This document shows, piece by piece, positions 37,164 to 46,965 of a stretch of DNA of 64,000 bases. The position numbers were made by a program, and so were the translations under genes. This stretch comes from Nostoc sp. UHCC 0702. GTDB lineage: Bacteria > Cyanobacteriota > Cyanobacteriia > Cyanobacteriales > Nostocaceae. The stretch is taken from contig CP071065.1 in assembly GCA_017164015.1 (NCBI GenBank), forward strand, positions 2,384,501 to 2,448,500. Direction: 5' to 3'. Under the pieces are notes generated by a model. It was not told the origin of the DNA. It ran no database searches and saw only the letters and a list, made by a program, of their open reading frames with translations. Position 1 is the first letter of the stretch, and each line of letters begins with the position of its first letter.

Positions 37164-38339
37164 TTATTGACAAAATTTTTGTATTTCCTCAACCAACAAA
37201 TCAATTTCAGATTCTAAAGTCAAGTAATGAACAGTAGCGCGGATACAGTTAGGATGAGCAATTGTTCGGGTAAATATTCTTTGTGACTCTAAGAATTGTA
37301 CTAACTTGAGACTAGCTTGGGGTTGTTGTTGGGTAAGTTGGAATGAGACTATACCACTTTCCGGTGGGGCAGTCCGTAGACATTTTACATCGGGTAGCCC
37401 TGCCAATTTTCGCCAGAGGTATTCACTGTTATGGCAAATTTGCTCTTTACGTTCCTCTGATGTTCCCCATTGCTGATGGATAGCGATCGCCTCCTTTAAC
37501 CCAACATACAATGGATAAGCTGATGTCGATACTTCGTACCTCCGCCCATCCGCTTTCCAACTCACAGGTTGATCTTGACTATCTACAACAACACCACGCA
37601 AACCGATAAATGTCGGATGCAAGCTGTCTCGCACTTCAGGACGGACATACAAACCACCCCCACCCGCCGGGCCACATAACCACTTATGTCCCGTGAAAGC
37701 ATAAAAATCTGCCCCCAATTCACTTAAATTTAAAGGTAATAAACCAGCAGACTGGGCAGCATCTACCAAAACTAAGGAATCATTATTTCTGCATACTTCC
37801 ACAATTTTGTCAAGAGGTAAAACTTGTCCTGTATTCCAAAAAACATGACTGACAATAACTAAGCGGGTATTGGGACGTAAGTGTTGGGCAATAACTGTCA
37901 CAGGGTCGCCTGCATTTAAAGTTGCTATCAAGGGACAGGTAGTAACTTCTACAGCAAATCTACGTGCGATTTCCTGTGCTGTAGCAATTACACCAGGGTG
38001 TTCGCAATCTGACAGTAGCATATGGTCGCCGGGATGCCATTCAATACCCCACATAGCGATATTGCAGCCAACAGTGACATTTTCAGTTAGAGTAATACTT
38101 TCCGGTGGTGCGTGCAACTCACAAGCGATCGCTTCTCTAGCAGCTTGCTTTTCCTGGGTCAGCCAGGCATATGCCTCATAGCCAAAAGGGCCGATGTGCT
38201 GCACATGTGCTTGGCCTTGGCTGATAGCATCCATTGCTTTTTGAGGCATCGGCCCTTGCCCCCCGTAGTTAAAATAAATCTTGTTTGCTAAAGCTGGAAA
38301 TTGCTCTCGATGGTGATGCAACCTGGTTTGTAAATTCAT
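37164..38339 (-). CDS. Class V aminotransferase (cysteine desulfurase-like)
   Basis: 391 residues, a PLP-dependent fold-type I enzyme. The catalytic lysine is in FYAFTGHKWLCGPAGGGGLY, and the substrate-side motifs are LVDAAQSAGLLPLNLSELGA and EYL. The family includes isopenicillin N epimerase-like and EgtE/CsdA-type enzymes. It has no adjacent SufE or thiol-handling gene, so the reaction is open. It starts the minus-strand operon that continues through the glycosyltransferase. Confidence 0.85.
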   Translation of the reverse strand: MNLQTRLHHHREQFPALANKIYFNYGGQGPMPQKAMDAISQGQAHVQHIGPFGYEAYAWLTQEKQAAREAIACELHAPPESITLTENVTVGCNIAMWGIEWHPGDHMLLSDCEHPGVIATAQEIARRFAVEVTTCPLIATLNAGDPVTVIAQHLRPNTRLVIVSHVFWNTGQVLPLDKIVEVCRNNDSLVLVDAAQSAGLLPLNLSELGADFYAFTGHKWLCGPAGGGGLYVRPEVRDSLHPTFIGLRGVVVDSQDQPVSWKADGRRYEVSTSAYPLYVGLKEAIAIHQQWGTSEERKEQICHNSEYLWRKLAGLPDVKCLRTAPPESGIVSFQLTQQQPQASLKLVQFLESQRIFTRTIAHPNCIRATVHYLTLESEIDLLVEEIQKFCQ

Positions 38340-38340
38340 A

Positions 38341-38545
38341 GTCAGTGGTCAGTTGTCAGTTGTCAGTGGTCAGTTGTCAGTTGTCAGTTGTCAGTGGTCA
38401 GTTGTCAGTTGTCAGTGGTCAGTTGTCAGTGGTCAGTTGTCAGTTGTCAGTGGTCAGTTGTCAGTGGTCAGTTGTCAGTGGTCAGTTGTCAGTTGTCAGT
38501 GGTCAGTTGTCAGTGGTCAGTTGTCAGTGGTCAGTTGTCAGTTGT
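38341..38545 (+). repeat. Long GTCAGTT/GTCAGTG heptamer array
   Basis: About 29 tandem heptamers alternating GTCAGTT and GTCAGTG with single-base variation, directly upstream of the aminotransferase ATG. Frames through it encode repeated SVVSGQL-type peptides and are not genes. Compare 6986-7024. Confidence 0.95.
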
Positions 38546-38565
38546 TATTTCTCCCCATCCCCTCA

Positions 38566-38624
38566 TCTCCCTCATCCCCCTCATCCCCCTCATCCCCCTC
38601 ATCCCCCCATCCCCCCATCCCCCC
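38566..38624 (+). repeat. Nonamer repeat (CTCATCCCC)n
   Basis: About five copies of the 9-bp unit followed by CATCCCCC variants, between the heptamer array and the RecB-like gene. Confidence 0.9.
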
Positions 38625-38680
38625 ATCTTTATTTATCCGGATTATTCCCAGAAAACGCTAATTCTTGTTAGCTTAAAGGA

Positions 38681-40189
38681 ATGTTAATTAATGCTGAACT
38701 CCTACTGCAATACCAACGCTGTAAGCGCCGACCTTTTTTAGATATTCACGGTGACTACAGTCAGCGAGATGTGCCCAATGAATTATTACTCAAATTGCAA
38801 CAAGACAAAAGCGCTTATCGGCGGGGTATTTTGGCGCATTTTACCTATCACAAGCCAGATTATCCACATGGCAACTGGGAAAAAGCCCATGCAGCGACTT
38901 TAGAATTGATGCAGCGTGGAGTTGAGTACATCCATCAAGGAGTACTATTAGTCAACTACAACGAGTTGGCAGAATCAGCAAGCGAGAATATTCCTTTATC
39001 ACCTCACTATCAAGCCTATACTCTCCTCAGCCGTCCAGATTTACTGGTCAAACAGCCAGGACAATCTCGCTTTGGCGATTGGATCTATGTTCCTGCGAAC
39101 ATGGAAATGGGTAAGCGTCCCAAACAGGAATATCAAGTTACTATTGCATTTCACGCCCAAGTATTAGCAACGGTACAGGAAGTTCCACCTAAAACAGCTT
39201 GGTTAATATTGCGTAGCAAAAACTTTAATTATCCAGTGGATCTAGTTAAATGGATACCACAAATGCAGCAGATTCTCCAGGAGTTTATTCAAGTTTTAGA
39301 GTCATCAGAACCACCAGAAGTTTTTATCTCCCGTCAGAAGTGTAGTCTTTGCCATTGGTATAGTCAATGTTATGCGATCGCTCAATCACAAAAACATCTC
39401 TCCTTGTTACCAGGCGTTACACCCCTGCGCTACGATCAATTGCAAACTCTCTCCATCACCACAGTAGAATCTCTTGCCAATACCAGTCCGACCACTTTAG
39501 AAAACTTAGTCGGATTCGATAATCAAGTAGCACCGAAGTTGGTAGTACAAGCCCAGTCTGCATTGTCAGGACGACCTTTTATCTTACCCAACCCGCCACC
39601 AATAGAAAATATTACATTTACAGCACCGATTGAGCTATATTTTGATATTGAAGCACAGCCAGACCTGGATTTAAATTATCTTTTGGGCGTTTTGGTTGTT
39701 AATAAAGAAGCCAACACAGAAGAGTTTTATTCATTTCTGGCAGAAAGACCAGAAGAAGAAGAATTAATTTGGCAGCAATTTCTCAATTTAGTTTGGCAAT
39801 ATCCCAAAGCACCAATTTATCATTTTTGCGTCTACGAATTTGATACAGTCAAACGCTTAGCAAAACTTTACCGCACTCCCAACTCCTCAGTGCAACCTGT
39901 ACTGAATCGGTTTGTCGATGTATATGAACAATTAATCCAAAGTGTAGCATTACCAATAGAAAGCTATGCCCTGAAAGCGATCGCTCGTTGGCTGGGGTTT
40001 GAGTGGCGTAATAAAGAAGCCAGTGGTGCTAAGTGTATTTACTGGTATGACCAGTGGTTAGAAACAGGCGATCGCACCTTGCTAGAAAATATCCAACTTT
40101 ACAACGAAGACGACTGTCGCGCTACCCGCAGAGTCAAAGATTGGTTTGTCAACTTTGTTCAAGCAGCAATGGTTTACAAATTAGATTAG
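38681..40189 (+). CDS. TM0106-family RecB-like nuclease
   Basis: 502 residues. An N-terminal RecB-like region, with QKCSLCHWYSQCY as Cys ligands of the family's Fe-S-like cluster (about 222-236), is followed by an RNase H-like/DEDD domain: ELYFDIEAQPDLDLNYLLGV, FCVYEFDTVKRL and QLYNEDDCRATRRV. The family is called TM0106 RecB-like and is typically found in cyanobacteria and thermophiles; the substrate is unproven. The gene is complete and alone. Confidence 0.85.
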   Translation: MLINAELLLQYQRCKRRPFLDIHGDYSQRDVPNELLLKLQQDKSAYRRGILAHFTYHKPDYPHGNWEKAHAATLELMQRGVEYIHQGVLLVNYNELAESASENIPLSPHYQAYTLLSRPDLLVKQPGQSRFGDWIYVPANMEMGKRPKQEYQVTIAFHAQVLATVQEVPPKTAWLILRSKNFNYPVDLVKWIPQMQQILQEFIQVLESSEPPEVFISRQKCSLCHWYSQCYAIAQSQKHLSLLPGVTPLRYDQLQTLSITTVESLANTSPTTLENLVGFDNQVAPKLVVQAQSALSGRPFILPNPPPIENITFTAPIELYFDIEAQPDLDLNYLLGVLVVNKEANTEEFYSFLAERPEEEELIWQQFLNLVWQYPKAPIYHFCVYEFDTVKRLAKLYRTPNSSVQPVLNRFVDVYEQLIQSVALPIESYALKAIARWLGFEWRNKEASGAKCIYWYDQWLETGDRTLLENIQLYNEDDCRATRRVKDWFVNFVQAAMVYKLD

Positions 40190-40301
40190 GATAATAACCC
40201 GCAACTGAGTTTTAGGGGTCACAGAAAATTTGGCTAGGTAACGCTGTTAATTAACTGAAGGTAAAAACTATGAACATCCAGATGAAAGCGGAATACCCCT
40301 A

Positions 40302-40910
40302 TAAGAGGATGTTTGAAAAGTTCCCAGTTGAGTAAAAAAAAGCTCTCAAGGCATAAGCTGTAGATACGTACATACAGCACCCATTGAGAGCAATGAGTAA
40401 AGCATACTCTAGTAACCTGACCCAAAGTCAATTCGAGTTAATTGAACCCCTGATTCCTGTGCCTAAACCTGGTGGTCGTCCACGAGAAGTAGAAATCTGG
40501 GCAGTGCTAAATGCAATTTTTTATGTACTGATTCAAGGCTGCAAATGGCGAGACTTACCTGGAGACTTCCCTGCATGGCAGACAGTGTACACATATTTCC
40601 GTAATTGGCGTCTTGATGGAACGTGGATAGAAATTCATGATCGGTTGCGGGCATGGACACGAGCGGATCATGAACGGCTACCAAGTCCGTCTGAAGCCAT
40701 AGTAGATAGCCAAAGCGTTGAAACCGCAACTATGATAGGGATTGCTGTCGGCTACGATGCAGCTAAGAAGATCAAGGGACGCAAACGGCATCTGAGCGTT
40801 GATACATTGGGTTTAGTGTTACGCTTACTGGTTAGGCACCTCCAAGTAATAAAATGCCCAGACGACTTGCATAATTTTTTACTAGCTTTGACTTTTCAAA
40901 CATCCTCTTA
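40302..40910 (+). mobile_element. IS5-type insertion sequence, internally deleted
   Basis: Terminal inverted repeats TAAGAGGATGTTTGAAAAGT (40302-40321) and its complement (40891-40910). The total of 609 bp is far short of a complete IS5-type element. The transposase frame inside is cut. The element abuts the WD40 remnant on its right side. A lone, slightly diverged end of the same kind is at 55949-55968. Confidence 0.85.
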
Positions 40911-40911
40911 G
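40384..40911 (+). pseudogene. IS5-family transposase, deleted
   Basis: A transposase of the IS5 family: N terminus LTQSQFELIEPLIPVPKPGG, the HTH-like WAVLNAIFYVLIQGCKWRDL, DDE residue 1 in AIVDSQSVET and a partial second site in GRKRHLSVDTLGLVL. After LLVRHLQVIKC the sequence jumps to non-family residues and reaches the right inverted repeat; the catalytic Glu region is missing. It can only move in trans. Confidence 0.85.
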
Positions 40912-41353
40912 TCCTAGTGCAGACATCCTTGCTAGTGCTAGTGGAGACCAGACAATTAAACTGTGGGATGTTTCTACAGGGGAATGTTTACAAACTTTTC
41001 AAGGCCATACGTCTAGAGTCAGAACAATTGTCTTTAGCCCAGATGGCAAGATTTTAATCAGTGGCAGTGAAGATCAAACAGTGAAACTATGGGATGTTGC
41101 TACAGGTGCTATTCTTAAAACATTTCAAGGACATCACAAAGCAGTACGGTCGGTTGCCTTTAGGCCCAATACTCCTATATTTGTGAGCAGTAGTGAAGAC
41201 GAAACCATTAAGCTTTGGGATATTGAAACAGGGGAATGCTTGAAAACGATGAGAATTGATAGACCCTATGAAGGTATGAACATTAAAAATGCAATTGGTT
41301 TAACAACATCTCAAAGAAACACACTAATAGCTCTTGGAGCAGTAGAAATATGA
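40910..41353 (+). pseudogene. WD40 (NB-ARC/STAND-type) protein remnant
   Basis: From the right end of the IS element the frame reads SPSADILASASGDQTIKLWD, then two further WD40 repeats (KTFQGHHKAVRSV, SSEDETIKLWDIETGEC). It ends MRIDRPYEGMNIKNAIGLTT followed by SQRNTLIALGAVEI. That closing motif is characteristic of large Nostoc NB-ARC/TPR/WD40 proteins. The N-terminal part is missing, and no WD40 sequence is found left of the IS. The rest of the gene has been lost or moved. Confidence 0.8.
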
Positions 41354-41415
41354 ATTTAATGTTATGATTTTCACACAGTAATTAATTGTGACAAAATTTA
41401 CTTGCAATACTAAAT

Positions 41416-41787
41416 ATGAATAATGAAGAAGCTAAAAAAACTTTGGAAAATGAAGTACTAAATAATATAGGTAAACAGAATAATTCGAGTTCTCCGGGGC
41501 AAGACAGAGATGGCGATCGCTCATTGACAACTGAAGATTCTCCAGGTAAAGACAGAGATGGCGATCGCTCGTTGACAGTTGAAGATTCTCCAGAGAAAAA
41601 TACAGATGGTGATCGTTCTTCGACAGTTGAAGATTCTCCAGAGAAAAACACAAGAAAAGATCGCTCTATTTATAAAAGATATGCTGGAAACCCTCGCCCC
41701 TGCTCCCCTGCTCTCCTGCTCCCCTGCTCAAGAACTCCCCTACTTAAGAGCTGTCTAAACGGTAATCTGCTGCTGGGAAAGGAGTAA
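41416..41787 (+). CDS. Small protein with 16-residue tandem repeats
   Basis: 123 residues, unknown family. Residues about 30-85 contain three to four copies of a 16-residue unit, DRDGDRSLTVEDSPEK, encoded by 48-bp DNA repeats that each contain a GCGATCGC-like word. The sequence is charged and predicted disordered. From about residue 95 the frame runs through intergenic-type CCCCTGCTC repeats, so the true C terminus may be an artefact. No strong ribosome binding site. It follows the WD40 remnant, though I do not consider them related. Confidence 0.4.
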   Translation: MNNEEAKKTLENEVLNNIGKQNNSSSPGQDRDGDRSLTTEDSPGKDRDGDRSLTVEDSPEKNTDGDRSSTVEDSPEKNTRKDRSIYKRYAGNPRPCSPALLLPCSRTPLLKSCLNGNLLLGKE

Positions 41788-41790
41788 TAT

Positions 41791-43851
41791 TTAATTAGTG
41801 GCTGTCTGGGCTTCTTGATAAATTATTTCTTGGAATTGAATAGAATCTTTTTGCGGGTCGGCGTGGCTAACTTTTACTAATATCTGTTCACCTAATCTGA
41901 CTATGCGTCTAAATGACATGGGTAACTGCAAGCCTAAATCTTCTAAGAGAATCAGTGCCAAATTGCTGTCTTCTCGCAGCCACATTAAAACTGTCACATG
42001 CCAAACTTGCTCTGGATGACGGCGTAAATACTCTAATGCCCAATATCTATTAGTTTGCCGTTCTACCATCGTCACTTCTTGGGTGGTACTAGTGACGGTC
42101 ATCATTACTTCTTTGAGTTGTTCTGCGGAAAAAGGCAGAACTTCACCCCGCAGGTGGGCTTTCAGTTGAAAGTGAGTGAGTAAATCACTGTAGCGACGGA
42201 TGGGAGAAGTTGCTTGAGTGTAGGTATCTAATCCTAAACCAGCATGACGCACAGGCGTAATGCTCATTTCACTCTTGGGCATACAACGACGCATGGCGCA
42301 GGCACGCACGAATCCGGCCGGTAATTGAAGCAATTCTTCTTCTGGGGGTAATTCTGGCTGCGGCTGACCACGAAAGGGCAAGGGTATGTTATTAACTTGG
42401 CCGTAACGAGCAGCGACTTCACCGGCAAGAATCATCATCTCAGCTACCAGTTGCCGCGACTGAGAATCATCTAAAATGTCAATGCTGATATCGTCGCCTT
42501 TGACTTTGATCATCGCCTCCGGCATGTTGATGCTAATTGCCCCTTGATTGTAGCGCCAAGATTTCCGAACTCTTGCCGAATTAGCGATCGCTTCTATTTC
42601 TGGTTCTGCTTGCACTCCCAATTCCAGCATTTCATCTACATCTTCGTAGGTGAGGCGATAAGTGGGTTTAATGAAGCTGGTACGAATGCAGTAATCTTCT
42701 ACCGCCCCAGTTGTATTTAAAACAACTCCAAAGCTGAGGGCACAACAAATTTGCCCCTGCACCAAACTCATGGGCCCAGTTGCCAGTACTTCCGGAAACA
42801 TGGGAATCATACCCGTAGGTAAATAAACTGTACTTCCCCGCTTTCTGGCTTCGAGATCTAAATCATCTTCTGGTATTAACCACCGAGTCGGATCGGCGAT
42901 GTGTACCCATAGCTGCTCCCGTCCATCGGGGAGGGATTCCCAGCTAAGACCATCGTCTATCTCAGTGGTGCTTTCATCATCAATTGTATAGACTTTTAGA
43001 TGAGTCAAATCGAGGCGATTTGCATCTAAGTCAGTTGGAGGAAAATCCAAACGCTGTTGCGCCACTTCTACTACCTTGCTAGGAAACTGAACTGGAATTG
43101 AAGCACGACGCAGGAACAAGTTCTCGTGAGCGTTCCACCAACCCAAGTCTATCAATAATTGAAAGGCTCCTTGGGGGGTTGCGGCACGCCCCAGCATGTT
43201 CATAGTTTCTAAGACTGGGGCACTAGGAGGATAGGCACGAGCTAGAGATTCATAATTTAGCCCTACCCGTACAATATCTGCCAGTAAAGTCGCGTATTTT
43301 TCTAGTCCTTCTAAGCGCTGGCGATCGTGGCGCTGCCATTCTACTGCTTCACCTTGAAGCGCTTGCTCTACGCGAGCTAAAAATTCTTGTTGCCCTTTAG
43401 CTTTGAGGGTTTCTACTTCTATTTGGTGCTTACGTTCCGCCACTTGAGCTGCTGTTCGTGGTTCGTAAGCGTCTCCTTTTTGCTTGAAATAGAGTTTGTC
43501 GTCTGATAACAAGCAATGGGCGGCATAAGTTGGCGCTGGGTCTGATTGAGAAAACAGCAGATTTGCCATTTCAGCAGGTGTGACTGTTTGGGCGTCTTCC
43601 ACCAGTAATTCCCATGCCACCTCTAAACTTGATGGATCTAAATAAGGCTTGACTTCCTCTAAAAAGTTGGTAATTTCAGAGGGCTTGTAGGCAAGTCCAT
43701 CCACTGTGTAAGTAATTTGTCTAGGCGCGAGGCTGTGGGATTGACCGCGTTCGTCTACCACAAACCACCGGGTTTTCCCGTCTGGACGATCTACCACACC
43801 CAGACGGCGATCGCCTTGAACCCTAAATTCAACTAGCGTCCCCTTGTCCAC
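41791..43851 (-). CDS. RNB-domain exoribonuclease (RNase II/R family)
   Basis: 686 residues. A 3'-5' exoribonuclease with the RNB catalytic block: DLTHLKVYTIDDESTTEIDD and GLSWESL for the acidic cluster, HIADPTRWL, and ATSPIRRYSDL for the conserved ARG/YxD region. N-terminal cold-shock-like and C-terminal S1-like parts are diverged. Start is GTG 43851. In cyanobacteria this gene is often found close to rpsR and rpmG, as here (about 300 bp downstream of rpsR). It would function in mRNA turnover. Confidence 0.92.
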   Translation of the reverse strand: MDKGTLVEFRVQGDRRLGVVDRPDGKTRWFVVDERGQSHSLAPRQITYTVDGLAYKPSEITNFLEEVKPYLDPSSLEVAWELLVEDAQTVTPAEMANLLFSQSDPAPTYAAHCLLSDDKLYFKQKGDAYEPRTAAQVAERKHQIEVETLKAKGQQEFLARVEQALQGEAVEWQRHDRQRLEGLEKYATLLADIVRVGLNYESLARAYPPSAPVLETMNMLGRAATPQGAFQLLIDLGWWNAHENLFLRRASIPVQFPSKVVEVAQQRLDFPPTDLDANRLDLTHLKVYTIDDESTTEIDDGLSWESLPDGREQLWVHIADPTRWLIPEDDLDLEARKRGSTVYLPTGMIPMFPEVLATGPMSLVQGQICCALSFGVVLNTTGAVEDYCIRTSFIKPTYRLTYEDVDEMLELGVQAEPEIEAIANSARVRKSWRYNQGAISINMPEAMIKVKGDDISIDILDDSQSRQLVAEMMILAGEVAARYGQVNNIPLPFRGQPQPELPPEEELLQLPAGFVRACAMRRCMPKSEMSITPVRHAGLGLDTYTQATSPIRRYSDLLTHFQLKAHLRGEVLPFSAEQLKEVMMTVTSTTQEVTMVERQTNRYWALEYLRRHPEQVWHVTVLMWLREDSNLALILLEDLGLQLPMSFRRIVRLGEQILVKVSHADPQKDSIQFQEIIYQEAQTATN

Positions 43852-44156
43852 AACTCTCGCACTCTAGTAATTTTTAGATTTTAGATTTGGGAGCCTGTCA
43901 TACAGGAAGGATCTCCCGACTTGAGGAGCCACCCGGTTGCGGGGGTTGTCCCCGAGTCCCGCAAGTGGCATCGAACTGGCGCTCTTTTGGATTCAATAGC
44001 TGGTATTCAGTCTTGAATCCAAATTTTTTTATGTAGTAACCTTTACACTTTATTACTCAGATTTGTGATTTTGGACTCACAAAAACAAAGCCAATGTTAT
44101 TTAAACACAGCTTCTTGAGATAATCCAAAATCTAAAATCCAAAATCTAAAATTGAT
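43852..44156. other. Spacer between rpsR and the ribonuclease gene
   Basis: 305 bp. It holds a GC-rich repeat (GTTGCGGGGGTTGTCCCCGA, 43932-43951) and an ATCCAAAATCTAAAAT-type repeat at its right end. No gene. Confidence 0.6.
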
Positions 44157-44372
44157 TTAGCCTTCGGCATTGATAAAGGGCAATAAAGCCACAATTCGCG
44201 CCCGCTTAATTGCTAATGTCAAGTCTCGCTGTTGCTGACATGTCAACCCAGTAATCCGACGCGGCAGTATCTTACCCCGCTCGGTGATAAACTTACGCAA
44301 CAAGTCAACATCTTTATAATCAATTGGCTCTCCAGGCTTGATTGGAGACAGGCGACGACGGTAATAGCTCAT
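44157..44372 (-). CDS. rpsR: 30S ribosomal protein bS18
   Basis: 71 residues, the usual length. Contains the conserved core [20 protein letters not shown] and [20 protein letters not shown]. It is 2 bp downstream of rpmG on the same strand, the usual cyanobacterial arrangement. Confidence 0.97.
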   Translation of the reverse strand: MSYYRRRLSPIKPGEPIDYKDVDLLRKFITERGKILPRRITGLTCQQQRDLTLAIKRARIVALLPFINAEG

Positions 44373-44374
44373 CT

Positions 44375-44569
44375 TTACTTGATTTCCTTATGAACAGTAT
44401 GTTTGTTGCAGTGGGTACAGAACTTTTTCAGTTCTAGCCGATTGGTTGTGTTGCGACGATTCTTAGTGCTGGTATACCGTGAAACACCAGCGGATCGCTT
44501 GTCTGGATTTGTACGACACTCGGTACATTCTAGTGTCACTATTATGCGGACACCTTTACTTTTAGCCAT
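44375..44569 (-). CDS. rpmG: 50S ribosomal protein bL33
   Basis: 64 residues, [18 protein letters not shown] with two CxxC-like pairs (CTEC and CTHC) of a zinc-ribbon L33. It precedes rpsR. Confidence 0.97.
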   Translation of the reverse strand: MAKSKGVRIIVTLECTECRTNPDKRSAGVSRYTSTKNRRNTTNRLELKKFCTHCNKHTVHKEIK

Positions 44570-44612
44570 AATCTTACAAACACTAAAGCCTGAGGAGAAT
44601 TAACACAAATGA

Positions 44613-45170
44613 CTATCTTCTCACATTTCGCCGTATTTTTTCAACTATTCGCTTGACTTTTAAATCCAGCGAGTAGCCACGACGCGACGAAACTACGAAA
44701 GTTCCAGCATAGCGGTCATGCAAAGCTTGCCGCAACTGAGTATCGGATAAAGCGTTACCACAGTCAATTGCCAGAGGAAGTAATAGCAGTATAGCAGTGG
44801 GATTGGCACGGATGTTGTTTAGGGCAATTGAAACCAAAAGTGCACCAAAGCAAATTATAGCTTCTCGTTTTAGCAGTGCCTGCAATTCTGGAATCCTGCT
44901 GATTACTTGGCCGTCCTCGACTTCGAGGATCTTCAAATCGAATGCCCAACGCCCTAAGCTTTGCCCTTGATTGTTGTACACCACTACCACCCGCAAAAGC
45001 AGCCAACCTATGACAAAAACTAGGATCTGAACAAATTGAATACCGATACTATTGCTTCCCAATAGAGAACTGACTAACCAGACACCGAGGAAATCAAGCC
45101 CTAATGCCATGCCTCGCCGCCCAATCTCAGCTTTGGGATAGTGTTTTTGGGGAACTCGTTCGATAGTCAT
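44613..45170 (-). CDS. RDD family membrane protein
   Basis: 185 residues with the RDD-domain start (YPKAEIGRRGMALGLDFLGV) and three to four membrane helices. The RDD family function is mostly unknown, and some members transport ions. It is upstream of rpmG with a 43-bp gap, so co-transcription with the ribosomal genes is possible. The C terminus is Arg/Lys-rich. Confidence 0.85.
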   Translation of the reverse strand: MTIERVPQKHYPKAEIGRRGMALGLDFLGVWLVSSLLGSNSIGIQFVQILVFVIGWLLLRVVVVYNNQGQSLGRWAFDLKILEVEDGQVISRIPELQALLKREAIICFGALLVSIALNNIRANPTAILLLLPLAIDCGNALSDTQLRQALHDRYAGTFVVSSRRGYSLDLKVKRIVEKIRRNVRR

Positions 45171-46014
45171 AGCAAAGTCAGTGAATTCTTTGTGAGGGTC
45201 AACAGGCTAGAGGGAGCAGGGGAGCAGGGGGGACTCGGGGCCCCCTCTGAGGATAGGGGGAAAGGGTAGAATAACTAATACTCCATGCCCAATGCCCAAT
45301 GCCCCATTTAATTCAGGTGTAATCCGCGCTTATTGCCCATGATAGCTTGTCAAGTTGAGGCGATCGCTTAAGTGTCCAATACTTATGACGTATGTCATTA
45401 ATCTATACAATAATAACTACGTAACACAGTACATTATTTTAACCTTACTGTCAGTTGTTGCAATAATTGAATTTTTATAAAATTAAGTAAATGTCATAAC
45501 ATGAGCGTTTTAGCTATGCGATCGCGGTTTGATTGCAGTGTTAATAAATGTTTTTCTCTAATTTACTTAGTGTCAGGCTACCTTGAGTAAAGTTTACAGC
45601 TAAACAATTAAACTTCTCTTACTGCTTCTACCGTCTGGCTTTATACTTCTACCTTTGTAGAGAGATTTGTCGATTCACAAGTTAGATAATTACATTGATA
45701 CTATTTGAAATTTCTATAACAGCAAATTGCATGTTTATCTGCTAAAAAATATTAAGAAATGTAGCTTTAGTAAGTTTGTTTCATCAGTTTATGTTTTTTA
45801 TTATTAATAGTCGTTATTATGTTATGATTATGACAAGGTAAAAATTTTTTAACGTGTGTCTCTGACTAGAATATTGAGTTGAAGGCTAGAAAGTCCAATA
45901 CAGCATAACAAAGTGAGATATCTAAAATTTATCTCATAGCAAACCATCTGTGCCTAATTTTAGAAGCAGAAGCGGTTATTAACATGATGGAAATACGTGG
46001 GTGCAAAACAAACC
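45171..46014. other. Long gene-free spacer
   Basis: About 840 bp with CAGGGGAGCAGGGG and CCAATGCCCAATGCCC repeats at its left side, otherwise AT-rich. This holds the promoters for the RDD gene (-) and the haem-oxygenase-like gene (+). No convincing frame. Confidence 0.5.
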
Positions 46015-46878
46015 ATGCATAATAACTTTCCAATTGCTACTGAATCATCATGTATTGTGCTTGGCAAAGAAGTGGTAAGTACTGCTAGCAGCGCTGAGAT
46101 GCATCAACCTTACCCTTTGGAAAACAATGATTCCTTGGACAAAAAAGTGATTGATGCTGCTACTTTAATTAAAACCAGGAAATTCTTAGATCAGGCAATG
46201 GTACGTGCCTGGCACGCAGTGAAGTCAGAAAGTAAACCACCAAATCTGACTCCTATACGTTGGGTATGGCGGCTTGCAGGTATTTATCATTCCAGCCGCC
46301 ATACTACCCCACTGATGGAAGAAGCCGCGCAACACTTTAGTGCATTAGGTCGTTGGGATTTGGCACAGTGGGCTGCACAGAAAGCTAGAGAGGAGGCAGA
46401 CCATGACCGACTCGCCCTGCTGGATATTCAGTCGATGGGATATGATGCTCTTGCTGTAGTGCAAGCTTTTTTTCCAACAAGCATCAAGGATTTCGTAGAT
46501 TACTTTACTCAAATTGTGCAAAGGACGAATCCAATTGATTGTGTTGGTCTTTGCTATGCTATCGAACGTTTAGGCACATTTGTTGGTGAGGAATACATCC
46601 AGAAAGTGGAGGCTTTACTACCACCAGGTATCCATGCTACACGCTGCCTACGCGTACACAGTAATATTGGCCCTGAAGTCAAGCATGTAGAAGATATTGT
46701 TGAGATAGTTGCACAGCTTACTCCACAAGAACGTAACTGTATCGCTAGGGCATGTTATGAAACGGCAGTATTACGCTTTAGCCCACCCAAAAAAGACTAC
46801 ATTTCAGACGAAGAACTACAGCGTATATTGAAACCACTGGAGTCATCTAAAGGTCTGCAACTAGAATCTGCTTATTAA
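46015..46878 (+). CDS. Haem-oxygenase-like diiron (iron-containing redox) enzyme
   Basis: About 287 residues of helical type. Core motifs are MEEAAQHFSALGRWDLAQWA, EEADHDRLALLDIQSMGYDA, YAIERLG, and ATRCLRVHSNIGPEVKHVED. The ligands E-x-x, HD and HxxxxxxxHVE match the iron-containing redox/HDO superfamily (TenA/PqqC-like fold). Family members carry out O2-dependent oxidations of amino acids, fatty acids or peptides. ATG 46015 was chosen; a GTG at 45997 is an alternative and neither has a clear ribosome binding site. It is followed by the 66-residue peptide gene. Confidence 0.7.
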   Translation: MHNNFPIATESSCIVLGKEVVSTASSAEMHQPYPLENNDSLDKKVIDAATLIKTRKFLDQAMVRAWHAVKSESKPPNLTPIRWVWRLAGIYHSSRHTTPLMEEAAQHFSALGRWDLAQWAAQKAREEADHDRLALLDIQSMGYDALAVVQAFFPTSIKDFVDYFTQIVQRTNPIDCVGLCYAIERLGTFVGEEYIQKVEALLPPGIHATRCLRVHSNIGPEVKHVEDIVEIVAQLTPQERNCIARACYETAVLRFSPPKKDYISDEELQRILKPLESSKGLQLESAY

Positions 46879-46927
46879 GTGTCAATCTAAAAAATGAATG
46901 ACTTTAGGCAGATTATCTAAGTTATCA

Positions 46928-46965
46928 TACCGATTTTCCTGCGGCGGGGTAGCCCTTAAATCGGT
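46928..46965 (+). terminator. Hairpin after the haem-oxygenase-like gene
   Basis: TACCGATTT and AAATCGGTA (9 bp) around a GC-rich loop, 50 bp after the stop codon. Confidence 0.5.

Noticed and set aside
38341..38545. Possible CRISPR array
   Set aside because: The array has 7-bp units without spacers, so it is a simple tandem repeat. No cas genes are present.
38341..38687. Three long plus-strand frames with repeated SVVSGQL
   Set aside because: The heptamer array is open in all frames because 7 is coprime with 3 and the unit has no stop; not a gene.
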